From positions 1-64,000 of the forward strand of contig NZ_CABUOD010000022.1 in NCBI RefSeq assembly GCF_902493135.1: DNA of 64,000 bases. Direction: 5' to 3'. A program made the translations under genes and the position numbers. This document shows positions 17,940 through 26,786 of the stretch, in pieces (position 1 is the first letter of the stretch; each line of letters starts with the position of its first letter). Source of the stretch: an uncultured Parabacteroides sp. (lineage in GTDB: Bacteria > Bacteroidota > Bacteroidia > Bacteroidales > Tannerellaceae). The notes beneath the pieces are model-generated. The model made no database searches. It saw only the letters and a list, made by a program, of their open reading frames with translations, and was not told the origin of the DNA.

Positions 17940-18024
17940 GCTCGAATGGTGGAATCGGTAGACACGAAGGACTTAAAATCCTTTGGCCATTGCGGCTGTG
18001 CGGGTTCAAGTCCCGCTTCGAGTA
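17940..18024 (+). tRNA. tRNA-Leu (TAA)
   Basis: 85 bases with a long variable arm (TTGGCCATTGCGGCTGT). Acceptor GCTCGAA pairs with TTCGAGT (one G-T). The anticodon loop CTTAAAA gives TAA; the T arm is GGTTCAAGTCCC. Confidence 0.95.
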
Positions 18025-18039
18025 CGATCTAATTTAATT

Positions 18040-18112
18040 GCGGAAGTAGCTCAGTTGGTAGAGCATAACCTTGCCAAGGTTAGGGTCGCGGGTTCGAGTC
18101 CCGTCTTCCGCT
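18040..18112 (+). tRNA. tRNA-Gly (GCC), copy 2
   Basis: Identical over 73 bases to the first tRNA-Gly, 196 bases downstream. It is probably processed from the same transcript. Confidence 0.95.
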
Positions 18113-18120
18113 CGCTTCCA

Positions 18121-18164
18121 AAAGGCCTCGTTATTCTTAGGAATAGCGGGGCTTTTTATTTTTT
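18121..18164 (+). terminator. terminator of the tRNA cluster
   Basis: AAAGGCCTCGTTATTC pairs with GAATAGCGGGGCTTTT (some G-T pairs) across a 4-base loop, followed by a T-rich tail. Confidence 0.85.
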
Positions 18165-18222
18165 AGCCTTTGGCATGTATGAATGCATATCTTTGTATCA
18201 CCATGCATAGGCATCCATTTCC

Positions 18223-18280
18223 AAACGGATGCCCATCGATATAAAAACGGATGCCCATCGATGTAAAAACGGATGCCCAT
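18223..18280. repeat. 22-bp tandem repeat, about 2.6 copies
   Basis: The unit AAACGGATGCCCATCGATAT + AA repeats twice almost exactly (one A/G change) and a third time in part (to CCCAT). Non-coding context. Confidence 0.85.
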
Positions 18281-18559
18281 CCAACCTCAAACAGACGCCC
18301 GAACCATATAAATCTACCCGCCCCCTACCCGGAAAAATACAAAAGTCTGCCAAGTTTGCCAAATCTACTCCCCCTATTATAAATGCCGGCATTTCGATAA
18401 AAACAGGAGTAAAAGATTATGCATCAATAAATTAACACATTTCATGGATCATGAATGCAATTGAATCATGCCCCTTACACGGACAGAATTTTACTTCACC
18501 CCATACAGAACCGGGAGGGAACTACATTGAATAATAGTAGAACCCCGCCCCTACAAGAG

Positions 18560-18703
18560 GGTGTGTCAAAAAGAAAATCCTGCTTACAATAGACACAATT
18601 CAGGCACGGATTACGCGGATTACACGGAAAGATAATAAATTTATCCGTGTAAATCCGTGAAATCCGTGCCTTAAAGATCGTGATAAAGGAGTTTTGACAC
18701 ACC
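18560..18703. mobile_element. MITE-like element with 12-bp terminal inverted repeats
   Basis: GGTGTGTCAAAA at 18560-18571 is the perfect reverse complement of TTTTGACACACC at 18692-18703. The 144-bp element has no coding capacity and contains palindromic repeat copy 2. No clear target duplication was seen. GGTGTGTCAAAA resembles the ends of some Bacteroidales insertion sequences, from memory, so a non-autonomous derivative is plausible. Confidence 0.5.
18601..18672. repeat. dispersed palindromic repeat, copy 2
   Basis: Left arm (AGGCACGGATTACGCGGATT…) and right arm (…AATCCGTGAAATCCGTGCCT) pair across an AT-rich loop. It is closest to copy 1 at 3486-3572. Confidence 0.75.
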
Positions 18704-18925
18704 GCCTTCCCGATTGAAAGGCAAAGGGAATTTTTGTCCGTGTATTTCACTCCATGGCATCGGGAAATTGAATAAAAAGAGGAGCAAAAAGCTTATAGAA
18801 CGCTAATTATAAATACATTACAACAGATACGATCAAAATATGCATTTATAAAAGTGCCCTTGGCAAATTGGGCAGATTTGGCAGATTTCGACTTTGGTTA
18901 TCCACAAAAACAAATAGGTTATCAC

Positions 18926-18986
18926 AAATGAGGACCGTATCAATGTCCGTTCGTGTCACACCCGGCTTTTGATACGATCCTCATTT
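18926..18986 (-). terminator. large hairpin after the nfnB-like gene
   Basis: 18-base arms (AAATGAGGACCGTATCAA and its partner) pair with one mismatch around a 25-base loop, directly downstream of the minus-strand operon. Confidence 0.6.
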
Positions 18987-19002
18987 CTCAGGTTATTATC
19001 CT

Positions 19003-20499
19003 CTATACTTTTCTATCGACAAGCCCCGACTTATCCCCAAAAGCCTCATCCATCGCAGCGGCCGCCTTACGGCCGTCACCCATTGCCAGGATTACGGTTG
19101 CGCCGCCACGGACGATATCGCCACCGGCATATACATCAGGCAAGGCGGAGCGCATGTTTTCTTCATTCACCACGATCGTTCCCTTCTTGCTTACTTCCAA
19201 TCCCTGGAAAGCACGCGGGATAAGCGGATTGGGAGAAACGCCGACGCTGACGATCACTTCGTCCACATCGATCGTTTCGATGGCTCCTTCGACAGGTACA
19301 GGACGACGACGACCGGAAGCATCCGGTTCGCCCAGCTCCATCTTCTGCAAGCGCATCTGCTTGACACGCCCCCGTTCGTCACCAAGATATTCGACCGGAT
19401 TATGCAACGTCATAAACTCCACGCCTTCCTCTTTGGCATGTTTCACTTCCTCCAGGCGGGCAGGCATCTCTTCTTCGCTGCGGCGGTAGACGATCATGGC
19501 ACGTTCGGCCCCCAAACGGCGTGCCGTACGGACCGAGTCCATCGCCGTATTGCCACCACCGATGACAGCCACCTTCTTACCCTGCAAGACAGGCGTATCG
19601 CTCTCCGGATTGGCTGCATCCATCAGGTTGACACGTGTCAGGTATTCGTTGGACGACATCACCCCGATCAGGTTCTCGCCCGGAATATTCATAAAGTTAG
19701 GAAGCCCGGCGCCACTGGCGGCAAAGATTCCTTTGAAACCATCGGCATGCAGGTCTTCATAGCTGATCGTCTTACCGACAATACAGTTTGTCATGAACTT
19801 CACCCCCATCTTGCGGAGGCCTTCTATTTCGACATCCACGATCTTATTCGGCAGACGGAATTCGGGAATACCGTATTTCAATACGCCTCCGATCTCGTGC
19901 AAGGCTTCAAACACCGTCACGTCATAGCCACGCTTTGCCATATCGCCGGCAAAAGAGAGGCCGGCGGGACCGGAACCGACAACGGCAATCTTAATGCCGT
20001 TCTTCTCCGCCACTTCCGGAACGGAAATGTTTCCGCTTTCCCGTTCGTAATCGGCGGCAAAACGCTCCAGGTAACCGATTGCGACAGCCGGTTTCCCCAT
20101 CTTCAGATGAATGCACTTGCTCTCGCACTGTTTTTCCTGCGGACATACACGGCCGCAGACAGCCGGCAACGCGCTTGTTTCCTTCAGCACTTTGGCCGCT
20201 TCCAGGAACTCGCCCCGCTCGATGTTCTTCACAAAAGTCGGGATATTGATACTCACCGGGCATCCTTGCATACAGGTCGGATTCGGACAGTCCAGACAAC
20301 GCCGGGCTTCCTGCATGGCCTGTTCTTTCGTCAATCCGAGGTTCACCTCTTCGAGGCGGGTATGGCTGCGGTATTCCGCATCCAGTTCATTCATCTCCAC
20401 ACGGGGAATATCCGTGCGTTCCTTATTCTTTTTGCTTTTACGCAGTGCTTCTCTCCACGGTTCGGCACGACGGGCGGCGATCAGTTCTTCTGTTGTCAT
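19003..20499 (-). CDS. NfnB/GltD-like FAD- and Fe-S-binding oxidoreductase subunit
   Basis: A 498-residue cytoplasmic protein, usually annotated NADPH-dependent glutamate synthase small subunit. It has an N-terminal ferredoxin-like domain with cysteine groups CLDCPNPTCMQGCP and CGRVCPQEKQCESKC, an FAD GxGxxG (AVVGSGPAGLSFAG) and an NADPH Rossmann motif (VAVIGGGNTAMDSV). No large glutamate synthase subunit is nearby; the partner 18 bases upstream is a SudB/NfnA-like protein. That pairing suggests the electron-bifurcating NADH-dependent ferredoxin:NADP+ oxidoreductase (NfnAB). This role is inferred from context. Confidence 0.88.
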   Translation of the reverse strand: MTTEELIAARRAEPWREALRKSKKNKERTDIPRVEMNELDAEYRSHTRLEEVNLGLTKEQAMQEARRCLDCPNPTCMQGCPVSINIPTFVKNIERGEFLEAAKVLKETSALPAVCGRVCPQEKQCESKCIHLKMGKPAVAIGYLERFAADYERESGNISVPEVAEKNGIKIAVVGSGPAGLSFAGDMAKRGYDVTVFEALHEIGGVLKYGIPEFRLPNKIVDVEIEGLRKMGVKFMTNCIVGKTISYEDLHADGFKGIFAASGAGLPNFMNIPGENLIGVMSSNEYLTRVNLMDAANPESDTPVLQGKKVAVIGGGNTAMDSVRTARRLGAERAMIVYRRSEEEMPARLEEVKHAKEEGVEFMTLHNPVEYLGDERGRVKQMRLQKMELGEPDASGRRRPVPVEGAIETIDVDEVIVSVGVSPNPLIPRAFQGLEVSKKGTIVVNEENMRSALPDVYAGGDIVRGGATVILAMGDGRKAAAAMDEAFGDKSGLVDRKV

Positions 20500-20517
20500 T
20501 TGTTTACTGTGGTTTCG

Positions 20518-21315
20518 TTATTTCTTTTCAATATCTTTATAAGCACCGAGGCGCATCAACATCTCATCGAAGTCTACCTGGTGAGCGTCGAACTCCGGTC
20601 CGTCCACACAGACGAACTTCGTCTTCCCTCCGACCGTGATACGGCAAGCGCCGCACATTCCGGTCCCGTCCACCATGATCGTGTTCAGGGAGGCGACGGT
20701 CGGGATCTCGTACTTCTTCGTCAGGGCAGAGACGAATTTCATCATGACGGCCGGGCCGATCGTGACGCACAGATCCACCTTTTCGCGGTTGATCACACTT
20801 TCCACGCCATTCGTCACCAAACCTTTCGTACCGTAAGAACCGTCGTCTGTCATCACGATCACCTCATCGGAGTTGGCACGCATCTGTTCTTCCAGGATCA
20901 CCAGGTCCTTTGTACGGGCGGCCAGCACTACGATCACACGGTTGCCCGCCTTATGGAAAGCCTCCACGATCGGCAATAAAGGAGCCACCCCGACACCGCC
21001 GCCGGCACACACGACCGTACCGACTTTCTCGATATGGGTGGCTTGCCCCAGCGGGCCGACGAGATCGGTAATATAATCGCCGACATTCAGTTCGCATATC
21101 TTCTTCGACGAACCGCCTACAGCCTGGATCACGAGTGTGATGGTTCCTTTCGTGGTATCAGCTCCGGCAATGGTCAGGGGAATACGTTCGCCCTTCTCAC
21201 CCACCTTCACGATAACAAAGTGGCCTGCCTTACGGGAGCGGGCAATCAAAGGTGCTTCCACTTCCAGTTTCACTACGTTGGCAGAGAAATGTTCTTTACT
21301 TACAATTTTATTCAT
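20518..21315 (-). CDS. NfnA/SudB-like FAD/NAD and [2Fe-2S] subunit
   Basis: A 265-residue protein of the dihydroorotate-dehydrogenase-electron-transfer type. It has an FAD-binding barrel (RIPLTIAGAD), a GxGxxP NAD site (CAGGGVGVAPLLPI) and a C-terminal cysteine group for a [2Fe-2S] cluster (DGTGMCGACRITVGGKTKFVCVDGP). It is upstream of the NfnB-like gene and almost certainly cotranscribed. Confidence 0.88.
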   Translation of the reverse strand: MNKIVSKEHFSANVVKLEVEAPLIARSRKAGHFVIVKVGEKGERIPLTIAGADTTKGTITLVIQAVGGSSKKICELNVGDYITDLVGPLGQATHIEKVGTVVCAGGGVGVAPLLPIVEAFHKAGNRVIVVLAARTKDLVILEEQMRANSDEVIVMTDDGSYGTKGLVTNGVESVINREKVDLCVTIGPAVMMKFVSALTKKYEIPTVASLNTIMVDGTGMCGACRITVGGKTKFVCVDGPEFDAHQVDFDEMLMRLGAYKDIEKK

Positions 21316-21410
21316 TATAATCGCTACTATTGATAGTTAGTCTTGTTGATTTGGTTGCAAAAATACATCAAAAAACTGGATAGCACAGTATTTTGCCAAA
21401 CAAAAAGGAG

Positions 21411-21794
21411 TTATTCGAACAAACCTTCGTCGCGAACCAACATCAAAATAGCCGAATGAGGGACAATCAGGAACTTCTCTTCATTAAAATTGATCTCGTA
21501 GGCCGCATTCTGCAGAAAGACAGCCAGATCTCCCTCATGCGCCTGCAAAGGAAGATAATGCACCTCGCCCTCTTTCTTCTTTTCCCATACTTCATGTTCC
21601 TCACTCTGGGAAGGAAGTGGGAAACCGGGACCGACCTTGATGATATAGCCGCTCTGAATCTTCTCCTGCTGGACGGTAGGCGGCAGGTACAATCCGGATT
21701 TTGTCTGGCTCTGCGGGTTCTTCGGCTTGATAAGCACCTTGTCACCCACCATCAGGAACTTATCTATGTCTTTCTGATCTATTGCTAATTGCAT
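21411..21794 (-). CDS. GroES-like co-chaperone family protein
   Basis: A 127-residue protein with GroES-fold features: VGDKVLIKPKNPQSQTKSGLYLPP, then YIIKVGPGF and a closing NFNEEKFLIVPHSAILML. It is longer than canonical GroES (about 95 residues) and lacks a clear mobile loop or a neighbouring groEL, so it is a divergent relative and may not serve GroEL. Confidence 0.75.
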   Translation of the reverse strand: MQLAIDQKDIDKFLMVGDKVLIKPKNPQSQTKSGLYLPPTVQQEKIQSGYIIKVGPGFPLPSQSEEHEVWEKKKEGEVHYLPLQAHEGDLAVFLQNAAYEINFNEEKFLIVPHSAILMLVRDEGLFE

Positions 21795-21849
21795 GACTTT
21801 TATGTTTATGATAATTTAGAGAACAAAGATATAAAATACGTTGCATAAA

Positions 21850-21881
21850 AAAAGCTGCTTCCCTTTCCGAAAGCAGCTTTT
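21850..21881 (-). terminator. terminator of the DUF4251 gene
   Basis: AAAAGCTGCTT pairs with AAGCAGCTTTT over a 10-base loop. On the minus strand the hairpin ends in a run of seven T, giving a good intrinsic terminator. Confidence 0.85.
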
Positions 21882-21903
21882 CCTGAACAAAAGAATCTAC
21901 ACC

Positions 21904-22476
21904 TCAGATGGCGCGTCCCTTAAACACATTGGACTGATCCGAAGGATACAGGTAACCGGTAAACGAAATACGGTTGCTGTTGAAGTTCGGACTCACAGTT
22001 GCCGTACATTTGTTCGTGCCTTTCACCATACGGATCGTCACATTGGCGGAGACTGCGACACCTTGTACCATCATACTGAATGTAACATTTCCTTTTTTGT
22101 CTGTTTTCATCTCTATATTCGAAGCACTTCCGTCGACCGTGATACCTCCGATCCCGTTCGGGCCGGCAGCGGCAGTATTGAAAGCCAACTGGATAGTCGC
22201 CCGGTCGCCTTTCATGGAGACGAAGTTCGTGCTCGGCGTCACATAGACGAACCGCCCACGCTTAAACTCGACACGTTCGGCTTCCAACACGAAATCTTTC
22301 TCTTTCAGTGCTTGTATGCCTTGTTCGAACAAGGCCATCTGTTCGGCTGCCTCGGCAGCTTTCTTGGCTTCTTTTTCTGCTTTCTTTGCGGCCTTCTCGG
22401 CAGCTTTATCCTGCTGGGCCATCATTGTCCCTGCACCAAAAAGCAGGACAGCCAGTACTAATAATACTCTTTTCAT
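21904..22476 (-). CDS. DUF4251 family secreted protein
   Basis: A protein of about 190 residues with a signal peptide (LVLAVLLFGAGTMMAQQ), a Lys/Ala/Glu-rich helix (AAEKAAKKAEKEAKKAAEAAEQ) and a beta-rich C-terminal domain (FVSMKGDRATIQLAFNTAAAGPNG…RISFTGYL) matching DUF4251. Function unknown; common in Bacteroidales periplasm. An ATG three codons upstream is also possible. Confidence 0.85.
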   Translation of the reverse strand: MKRVLLVLAVLLFGAGTMMAQQDKAAEKAAKKAEKEAKKAAEAAEQMALFEQGIQALKEKDFVLEAERVEFKRGRFVYVTPSTNFVSMKGDRATIQLAFNTAAAGPNGIGGITVDGSASNIEMKTDKKGNVTFSMMVQGVAVSANVTIRMVKGTNKCTATVSPNFNSNRISFTGYLYPSDQSNVFKGRAI

Positions 22477-22547
22477 ACTTCTCATTCTTTTAGTTGAAAC
22501 CTAATCAATCTACTTTCATATAGTAGACAAACAAGATAGTAAAAAGT

Positions 22548-23900
22548 TCAATCCGAACTTTTACTTTTCATGTTTTTAACATGGTACCATAAAAAGAGCC
22601 AAGCAGTTACCGCGGCAACAAAATCAGAGAAGGGAGCGGCATACCAGACCCCGTCCAGCCCCCAAAAGCGGGAGAACAGCAACATCGCCGGTATCAGGAA
22701 CAAGACTTGACGGCTTAGACTCAGAAACATGGCCTTCCAGGCAATCCCGATACTCTGGAAAAACTGGCTGATCGAGATCTGCGAACCTACGACCACAAAC
22801 ACCAGCAAGCTGATCCGCAAACCGTTTGCCGTGACATCCAACAGAGCCGGATCGTTCGTAAAGGCACGGGCGATGAGTTTCGGAAACGCCACGCTGAAGA
22901 AGCAACCGATCCCCATGATAATGGTCGCGGTTATGATGACCAGGCGCAACGTTTCCTGGACGCGTCCGTATTTCTTTGCCCCGAAGTTGAAACCGACAAT
23001 CGGCTGCATTCCCTGCGCGATCCCGATAATCAGCATCACCAAAAGCATCCCGACACTGGTGATAATGCCGTTTGCCCCCAATGCCAAGTCTCCCCCGTGT
23101 TGTTTGAGCGCATAGTTCTGGATCACCACCACCAAACTTCCCGCCAACTGCATCGCAAAAGGCGAAACGCCGATCGTCAGAATGTTCCAGACCACATGCT
23201 TTTCCAACTTGAACGTTCCCCTGCGGAAACGGACAATACTGTCTTTCCGGACAAAATGATTCATCACGAAAAGAGTACAGAGCAGCATCGAGATGATCGT
23301 CGCGATGGCAGCCCCTTTAATTCCCATATCCAGCCAGAAAATAAAAACGGGATCGAGCATCACATTCGCTACCGCCCCGATCAGCATCGTGTACATCGCC
23401 TTCTTCGGATAACCCGAAGCACGCATGACGGCATTGAAACCAAAGCTGAGCGAAGTCAGGATCGTCCCCGGGACTACGATATCCAGATAGTCCTTCGCAT
23501 AGGGAATAGTCTGTTCACTTCCTCCGAAAGCGAGCAGCAGGTCCTCCATCCAGATCATGCAGGGGATTACCGTAACGAGCGTTATGATGAACGTCAGGGT
23601 CAATGCATTTCCCAACACTTTCTCCGCCATCTCATTCGCCTTTCGTCCCAAATGAATGGAAACACGAGTCGCCGCCCCCGCCCCGACAAGCATACCGAAC
23701 GCCTGGAGGAACAGCAGGATAGGGAACGTCAGCGTCAGTCCGGCCATCGCCAGCGGACCGACTCCCTGACCGATAAAGATACGGTCGACAATATTATAGA
23801 GAGCATTCACCATTGTACCGATCACAGCCGGTATCGCATAATGTACTAATAGGCGGCCGATCTTTTCATGCTCCAGCCGCCACGTTATTTCGTTTGCCAT
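22548..23900 (-). CDS. MATE family efflux transporter
   Basis: A 450-residue inner-membrane protein with about 12 hydrophobic helices in two similar halves. MATE features include the N-terminal IPAVIGTMVNALYNIVDRIFIGQGVG and the second-half QPIVGFNFGAKKYGRVQE. It would export drugs or metabolites against Na+ or H+. A GGGAAAC tandem repeat lies just upstream. Confidence 0.92.
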   Translation of the reverse strand: MANEITWRLEHEKIGRLLVHYAIPAVIGTMVNALYNIVDRIFIGQGVGPLAMAGLTLTFPILLFLQAFGMLVGAGAATRVSIHLGRKANEMAEKVLGNALTLTFIITLVTVIPCMIWMEDLLLAFGGSEQTIPYAKDYLDIVVPGTILTSLSFGFNAVMRASGYPKKAMYTMLIGAVANVMLDPVFIFWLDMGIKGAAIATIISMLLCTLFVMNHFVRKDSIVRFRRGTFKLEKHVVWNILTIGVSPFAMQLAGSLVVVIQNYALKQHGGDLALGANGIITSVGMLLVMLIIGIAQGMQPIVGFNFGAKKYGRVQETLRLVIITATIIMGIGCFFSVAFPKLIARAFTNDPALLDVTANGLRISLLVFVVVGSQISISQFFQSIGIAWKAMFLSLSRQVLFLIPAMLLFSRFWGLDGVWYAAPFSDFVAAVTAWLFLWYHVKNMKSKSSD

Positions 23901-23937
23901 ATTCTTTTTCTTCTATACATAAAACGCGTTTCCTTAC

Positions 23938-24041
23938 TTAGAAACTCTTGTTCCCTAATAGGGAAACTCTCGTTCCCCCGGCAAGAAACGACAGTTCCCT
24001 GCAAGGGAAACTGCAGTTTCCTACGGGAGGAAACTGTAATA
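23938..24041. repeat. GGGAAACT…GTTTCCT tandem array, locus 1
   Basis: About four to five imperfect palindromic units of 21-24 bases (core GGGAAACTnnnGTTTCCT). It lies between the MATE gene start and the end of the ABC ATPase gene. A related array is at 62071-62139. Confidence 0.75.
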
Positions 24042-24043
24042 TA

Positions 24044-25063
24044 TTATATATCAACACATTCTAATACGCCGATAAAAGACACGAGTTCCGCCACTGTCCG
24101 GAGCTTTTCCTGCCTTCCATCGGGGAAAACCGCTATCAGTTCATGCGGGCTCTTGCAAGTGATATTCAACTGCCCTTCCTTTACGGGCGAAGGGCGGTAG
24201 CCATTGCGGACCAGGGCATTCCCGACCCAATAAGAAGTCAGGAAGTCGCCTTCCACACCGATGGGCGACGTGGGGGCTTCCGCATTCAGCTTTCCGGTTG
24301 CCGGATCGAACACGATTCCTTCCTTGCCGAAAAAAGATTCGAAAGCTCCGCTCATGATCAAGTCTTCGGGAGTCCCGCCAACCATCGGGCGCCCTTTCTC
24401 CTGCAGCCAGAGGCAATCCCCCATTTGGATAGCCAAGTCCAGGTCGTGGGTGGAAAGCAGAATCGCTTTCTCTTGCTCGACTGCCAGACGATGCAGCAAA
24501 ACCATTGTTTCGATACGGCTGGTCACATCCAAGAAGGCGGTCGGTTCGTCCAGCAGGATGATCGGGCACTGTTGGGCGAGCGCTTTGGCAATCATAGCCT
24601 TCTGCCGTTCACCGTCGCTCAGTTCCGAAACGTAGTTACTGGCTTTATGAGCGATTCCGGCAGCTTCGAGCGACTGTTCGACGACAAGGCGATCCTGTTT
24701 CTTCAGCTGTCCGAAAAAGCCGGTATAAGGATGCCTGCCCAACGCAACCAACTCATAGACGGTGATTCCGCCTGCATTCGTTTTTTCCGTCAGTACAACA
24801 CCGACAGTCAGGGAAAAGTTCGCCTGCGAATAACCGGAGAGCGGTTTCCCCATCAAACGTATTTCCCCACCGAGCGGAGGCTGGAAACCGCAAAGCGTAC
24901 GGAGGAGCGTCGACTTGCCGGCGCCGTTCAGTCCCAACAAGCAGGTCACCTCGCCCGAAACGAGTTGCAGGTTCAAATCGTCATGGACCACTTTCCGCCT
25001 ACCGCCTTTCAGCAGGTAACCGATGGAGAGCCCTTTTGTTTCTATTGCAGCAATTTTTGTCAT
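24044..25063 (-). CDS. iron/heme/cobalamin-type ABC transporter ATPase with extra C-terminal domain
   Basis: A 339-residue ATPase. It has Walker A (GLNGAGKST), signature LSDGERQKAMIAKALAQ, Walker B (PIILLDEPTAFLD) and the switch His (STHDLDL). The first 250 residues are FecE/BtuD-like. The last 85 or so form an extra region (VRNGYRPSPVKEGQ…RTVAELVSFIGVLE) not present in the minimal ATPase; its role is unknown. The ATG at 25063 follows the permease stop by 7 bases. No substrate-binding protein gene is adjacent. Confidence 0.9.
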   Translation of the reverse strand: MTKIAAIETKGLSIGYLLKGGRRKVVHDDLNLQLVSGEVTCLLGLNGAGKSTLLRTLCGFQPPLGGEIRLMGKPLSGYSQANFSLTVGVVLTEKTNAGGITVYELVALGRHPYTGFFGQLKKQDRLVVEQSLEAAGIAHKASNYVSELSDGERQKAMIAKALAQQCPIILLDEPTAFLDVTSRIETMVLLHRLAVEQEKAILLSTHDLDLAIQMGDCLWLQEKGRPMVGGTPEDLIMSGAFESFFGKEGIVFDPATGKLNAEAPTSPIGVEGDFLTSYWVGNALVRNGYRPSPVKEGQLNITCKSPHELIAVFPDGRQEKLRTVAELVSFIGVLECVDI

Positions 25064-25070
25064 AGATCGA

Positions 25071-26105
25071 TCAATCAAAGTATTGGATGTTCTTCCGGTT
25101 CACGATCACATAAATGATGACAGGCGCACCGAGCATCGGGGTCACGGCATTCAGCGGTAAGATGTTATGCGTGCCCGGCAGCACCATCAGCAGATTACAC
25201 AGCAAGGCGATGCAAGAACCGGTCAGCAACGTAACGGGAACCAGCATCTTATGGTTGGACGAGCCCAACATCAAACGCGCGACATGCGGAACCGCCAGCC
25301 CGATAAAGGAGATCGGACCGCAAAAGGCAGTCGTAGTCGCAGTAAGCAACCCCGTGCACAGGAGGATCAACATGCGTGTCCGCCTGATCCTGATTCCTAA
25401 ATTGGCGGCATACATTTCTCCTAAGAGCAATGCGTTCAGCGGCTTGATCAAAAGAATGGCCAACAGCAATCCCGTACAAGCAAAACCGGCAAAATAGGGC
25501 AGCTGTTGCAAGGAAACCCCGGAGAAGTTCCCCAATCCCCACATCACGAATGCATGCACCTTGTCGGTCGACGCATAATAATTCAGAACCGAGATCAACG
25601 ATGAAGCGAGATAACCGATCATAATACCGATAATCAGCAACATGACGTTGTTCTTCACCTTCGCCGAGAAATAAATGATCAATCCCAAAATGCAGGCCGC
25701 GCCACCGAAAGCAGCCATGATCACCGCCAGATAGCCGCTGATCGGCAAATCGGCCACCATACTCAGCGAACCACCGAAATAGAGCATGACCGCGGCGACT
25801 CCCAAATTGGCCCCGTCACTGATTCCCAAGATAGAAGGACCGGCAAGCGGATTCCTGAACAGCGTCTGTAGCAACAGTCCGCTGACCGCCAGCGAAGCGC
25901 CTGCCAGCAATGCCGTCACCGCCTGGGGAAAACGGCTCTGCAACACGATATTCTGCCATGCAAGCCGCTCTGTCCCTTCTCCCAACAATATGTTCACCAC
26001 ACTTTCGACCGGTATCGAGACGGCACCATACACCAGCCCGCCGGCAAACAGCAGCAACAGGAGAACAAACAAAAGCGGATAAAAAATAAAGGCTTGCTTT
26101 TTCAT
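25071..26105 (-). CDS. FecCD family ABC transporter permease
   Basis: A 344-residue inner-membrane permease for iron-siderophore, heme or vitamin B12. It shows the family patterns RFPQAVTALLAGASLAVSGLLLQTLFRNPLAGPSILGISDGA and PISFIGLAVPHVARL, with about ten helices. It forms an operon with the ATPase; the periplasmic binding protein must be elsewhere. Confidence 0.92.
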   Translation of the reverse strand: MKKQAFIFYPLLFVLLLLLFAGGLVYGAVSIPVESVVNILLGEGTERLAWQNIVLQSRFPQAVTALLAGASLAVSGLLLQTLFRNPLAGPSILGISDGANLGVAAVMLYFGGSLSMVADLPISGYLAVIMAAFGGAACILGLIIYFSAKVKNNVMLLIIGIMIGYLASSLISVLNYYASTDKVHAFVMWGLGNFSGVSLQQLPYFAGFACTGLLLAILLIKPLNALLLGEMYAANLGIRIRRTRMLILLCTGLLTATTTAFCGPISFIGLAVPHVARLMLGSSNHKMLVPVTLLTGSCIALLCNLLMVLPGTHNILPLNAVTPMLGAPVIIYVIVNRKNIQYFD

Positions 26106-26186
26106 GCCTGCAAAGATAATGCTTTTTTAGTTGTCTGATCCAAGACTTTTGACTACCTTGCAAACCTATTTAAAAACCAAAAGATT

Positions 26187-26438
26187 ATGACATACTTTGA
26201 ACTCAGAAAGCAAAATCTGATCGAACGTCTGAACGAAATATCGGATGAGAGCCTGCTTGACGATATTGAACAATTGCTCAATGAACGGGAAAAACAGTCC
26301 AATCCAAACGATGTTCTCTACTTTTCTCCCGAACTGAAAGAGAGAATAGATAGAGCTATGGAGCAAATGCGCAATGGAGAAGTACATACAGAAGAAGAAA
26401 TGGAAAAATATTTCGACAAATGGCTAACCACAGACTAA
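26187..26438 (+). CDS. putative antitoxin of a RelE/ParE module
   Basis: An 83-residue acidic helical protein (FELRKQNLIERLNEISDESLLDDIEQLL). Its C-terminal part (YFSPELKERIDRAMEQMRNGEVHTEEEMEKYFDKWL) resembles toxin-wrapping antitoxin tails. It overlaps the toxin gene by 19 bases, the usual order of antitoxin before toxin. Confidence 0.78.
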   Translation: MTYFELRKQNLIERLNEISDESLLDDIEQLLNEREKQSNPNDVLYFSPELKERIDRAMEQMRNGEVHTEEEMEKYFDKWLTTD

Positions 26439-26785
26439 ATATCGTTTGGACAGAAAATGCACGCTTAGAAATCAAAGACATTTTTAAGTTTTATAATCAG
26501 CGTAACGGAAATAAACATTACAGCAAAAAGTTAAAGGAGGACTTCAAAGAAGCAGCCGGACAAGCGGCCCTCTTTCCTCTTTCCGGCCATGCTACGGAAT
26601 ATCCGCATATACGTTATTTTGTAGTCGTTCCCAACTATTCGCTTTTCTATCATTTCAACGACGAGACCATCACTGTTCTTGTATTATGGGATAACCGCCG
26701 CGAACCATCGCGCCTGGCCTACACACTTCGTAATTGCTCTCCGCAATACCTGAACGAACCGGCAGTGCCTTACGGCAAACCTTGA
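26420..26785 (+). CDS. RelE/ParE family toxin
   Basis: A 121-residue protein with the family layout: IVWTENARLEIKDIFKFY at the start, the Arg-containing strand IRYFVVVPNYSLFYHF, and the closing TITVLVLWDNRREPSRL. RelE members cut ribosome-bound mRNA and ParE members poison gyrase; which applies here is not clear. It ends 1 base before the convergent transporter gene. Confidence 0.83.
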   Translation: MANHRLNIVWTENARLEIKDIFKFYNQRNGNKHYSKKLKEDFKEAAGQAALFPLSGHATEYPHIRYFVVVPNYSLFYHFNDETITVLVLWDNRREPSRLAYTLRNCSPQYLNEPAVPYGKP

Positions 26786-26786
26786 A

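Larger units (their letters stand above)
18165..19002. other. repeat-rich intergenic region, no credible gene
   Basis: About 840 bases without a supported gene. It holds the 22-bp tandem repeat (18223-18280), a MITE-like element (18560-18703) with a nested palindrome, and the terminator hairpin of the nfn operon (18926-18986). Short open frames here run through the repeats and lack ribosome sites. Confidence 0.6.

Noticed and set aside
18229..18435. Short open frame across the 22-bp repeats
   Set aside because: The frame is made by the repeat and lacks a ribosome site or conserved pattern.
19003..20499. Glutamate synthase small subunit as a firm call
   Set aside because: No large subunit is adjacent and the partner gene is NfnA/SudB-like, so the label is only a homology name.
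19402..20979. Long open frame (525 codons) on the plus strand
   Set aside because: It lies antisense to the well-supported nfnA and nfnB genes, its protein is His/Arg-rich with no family features, and it has no ribosome site.
23938..24041. CRISPR array
   Set aside because: The units are short, imperfect, directly abutting and palindromic without unique spacers, and no cas genes are in the window.
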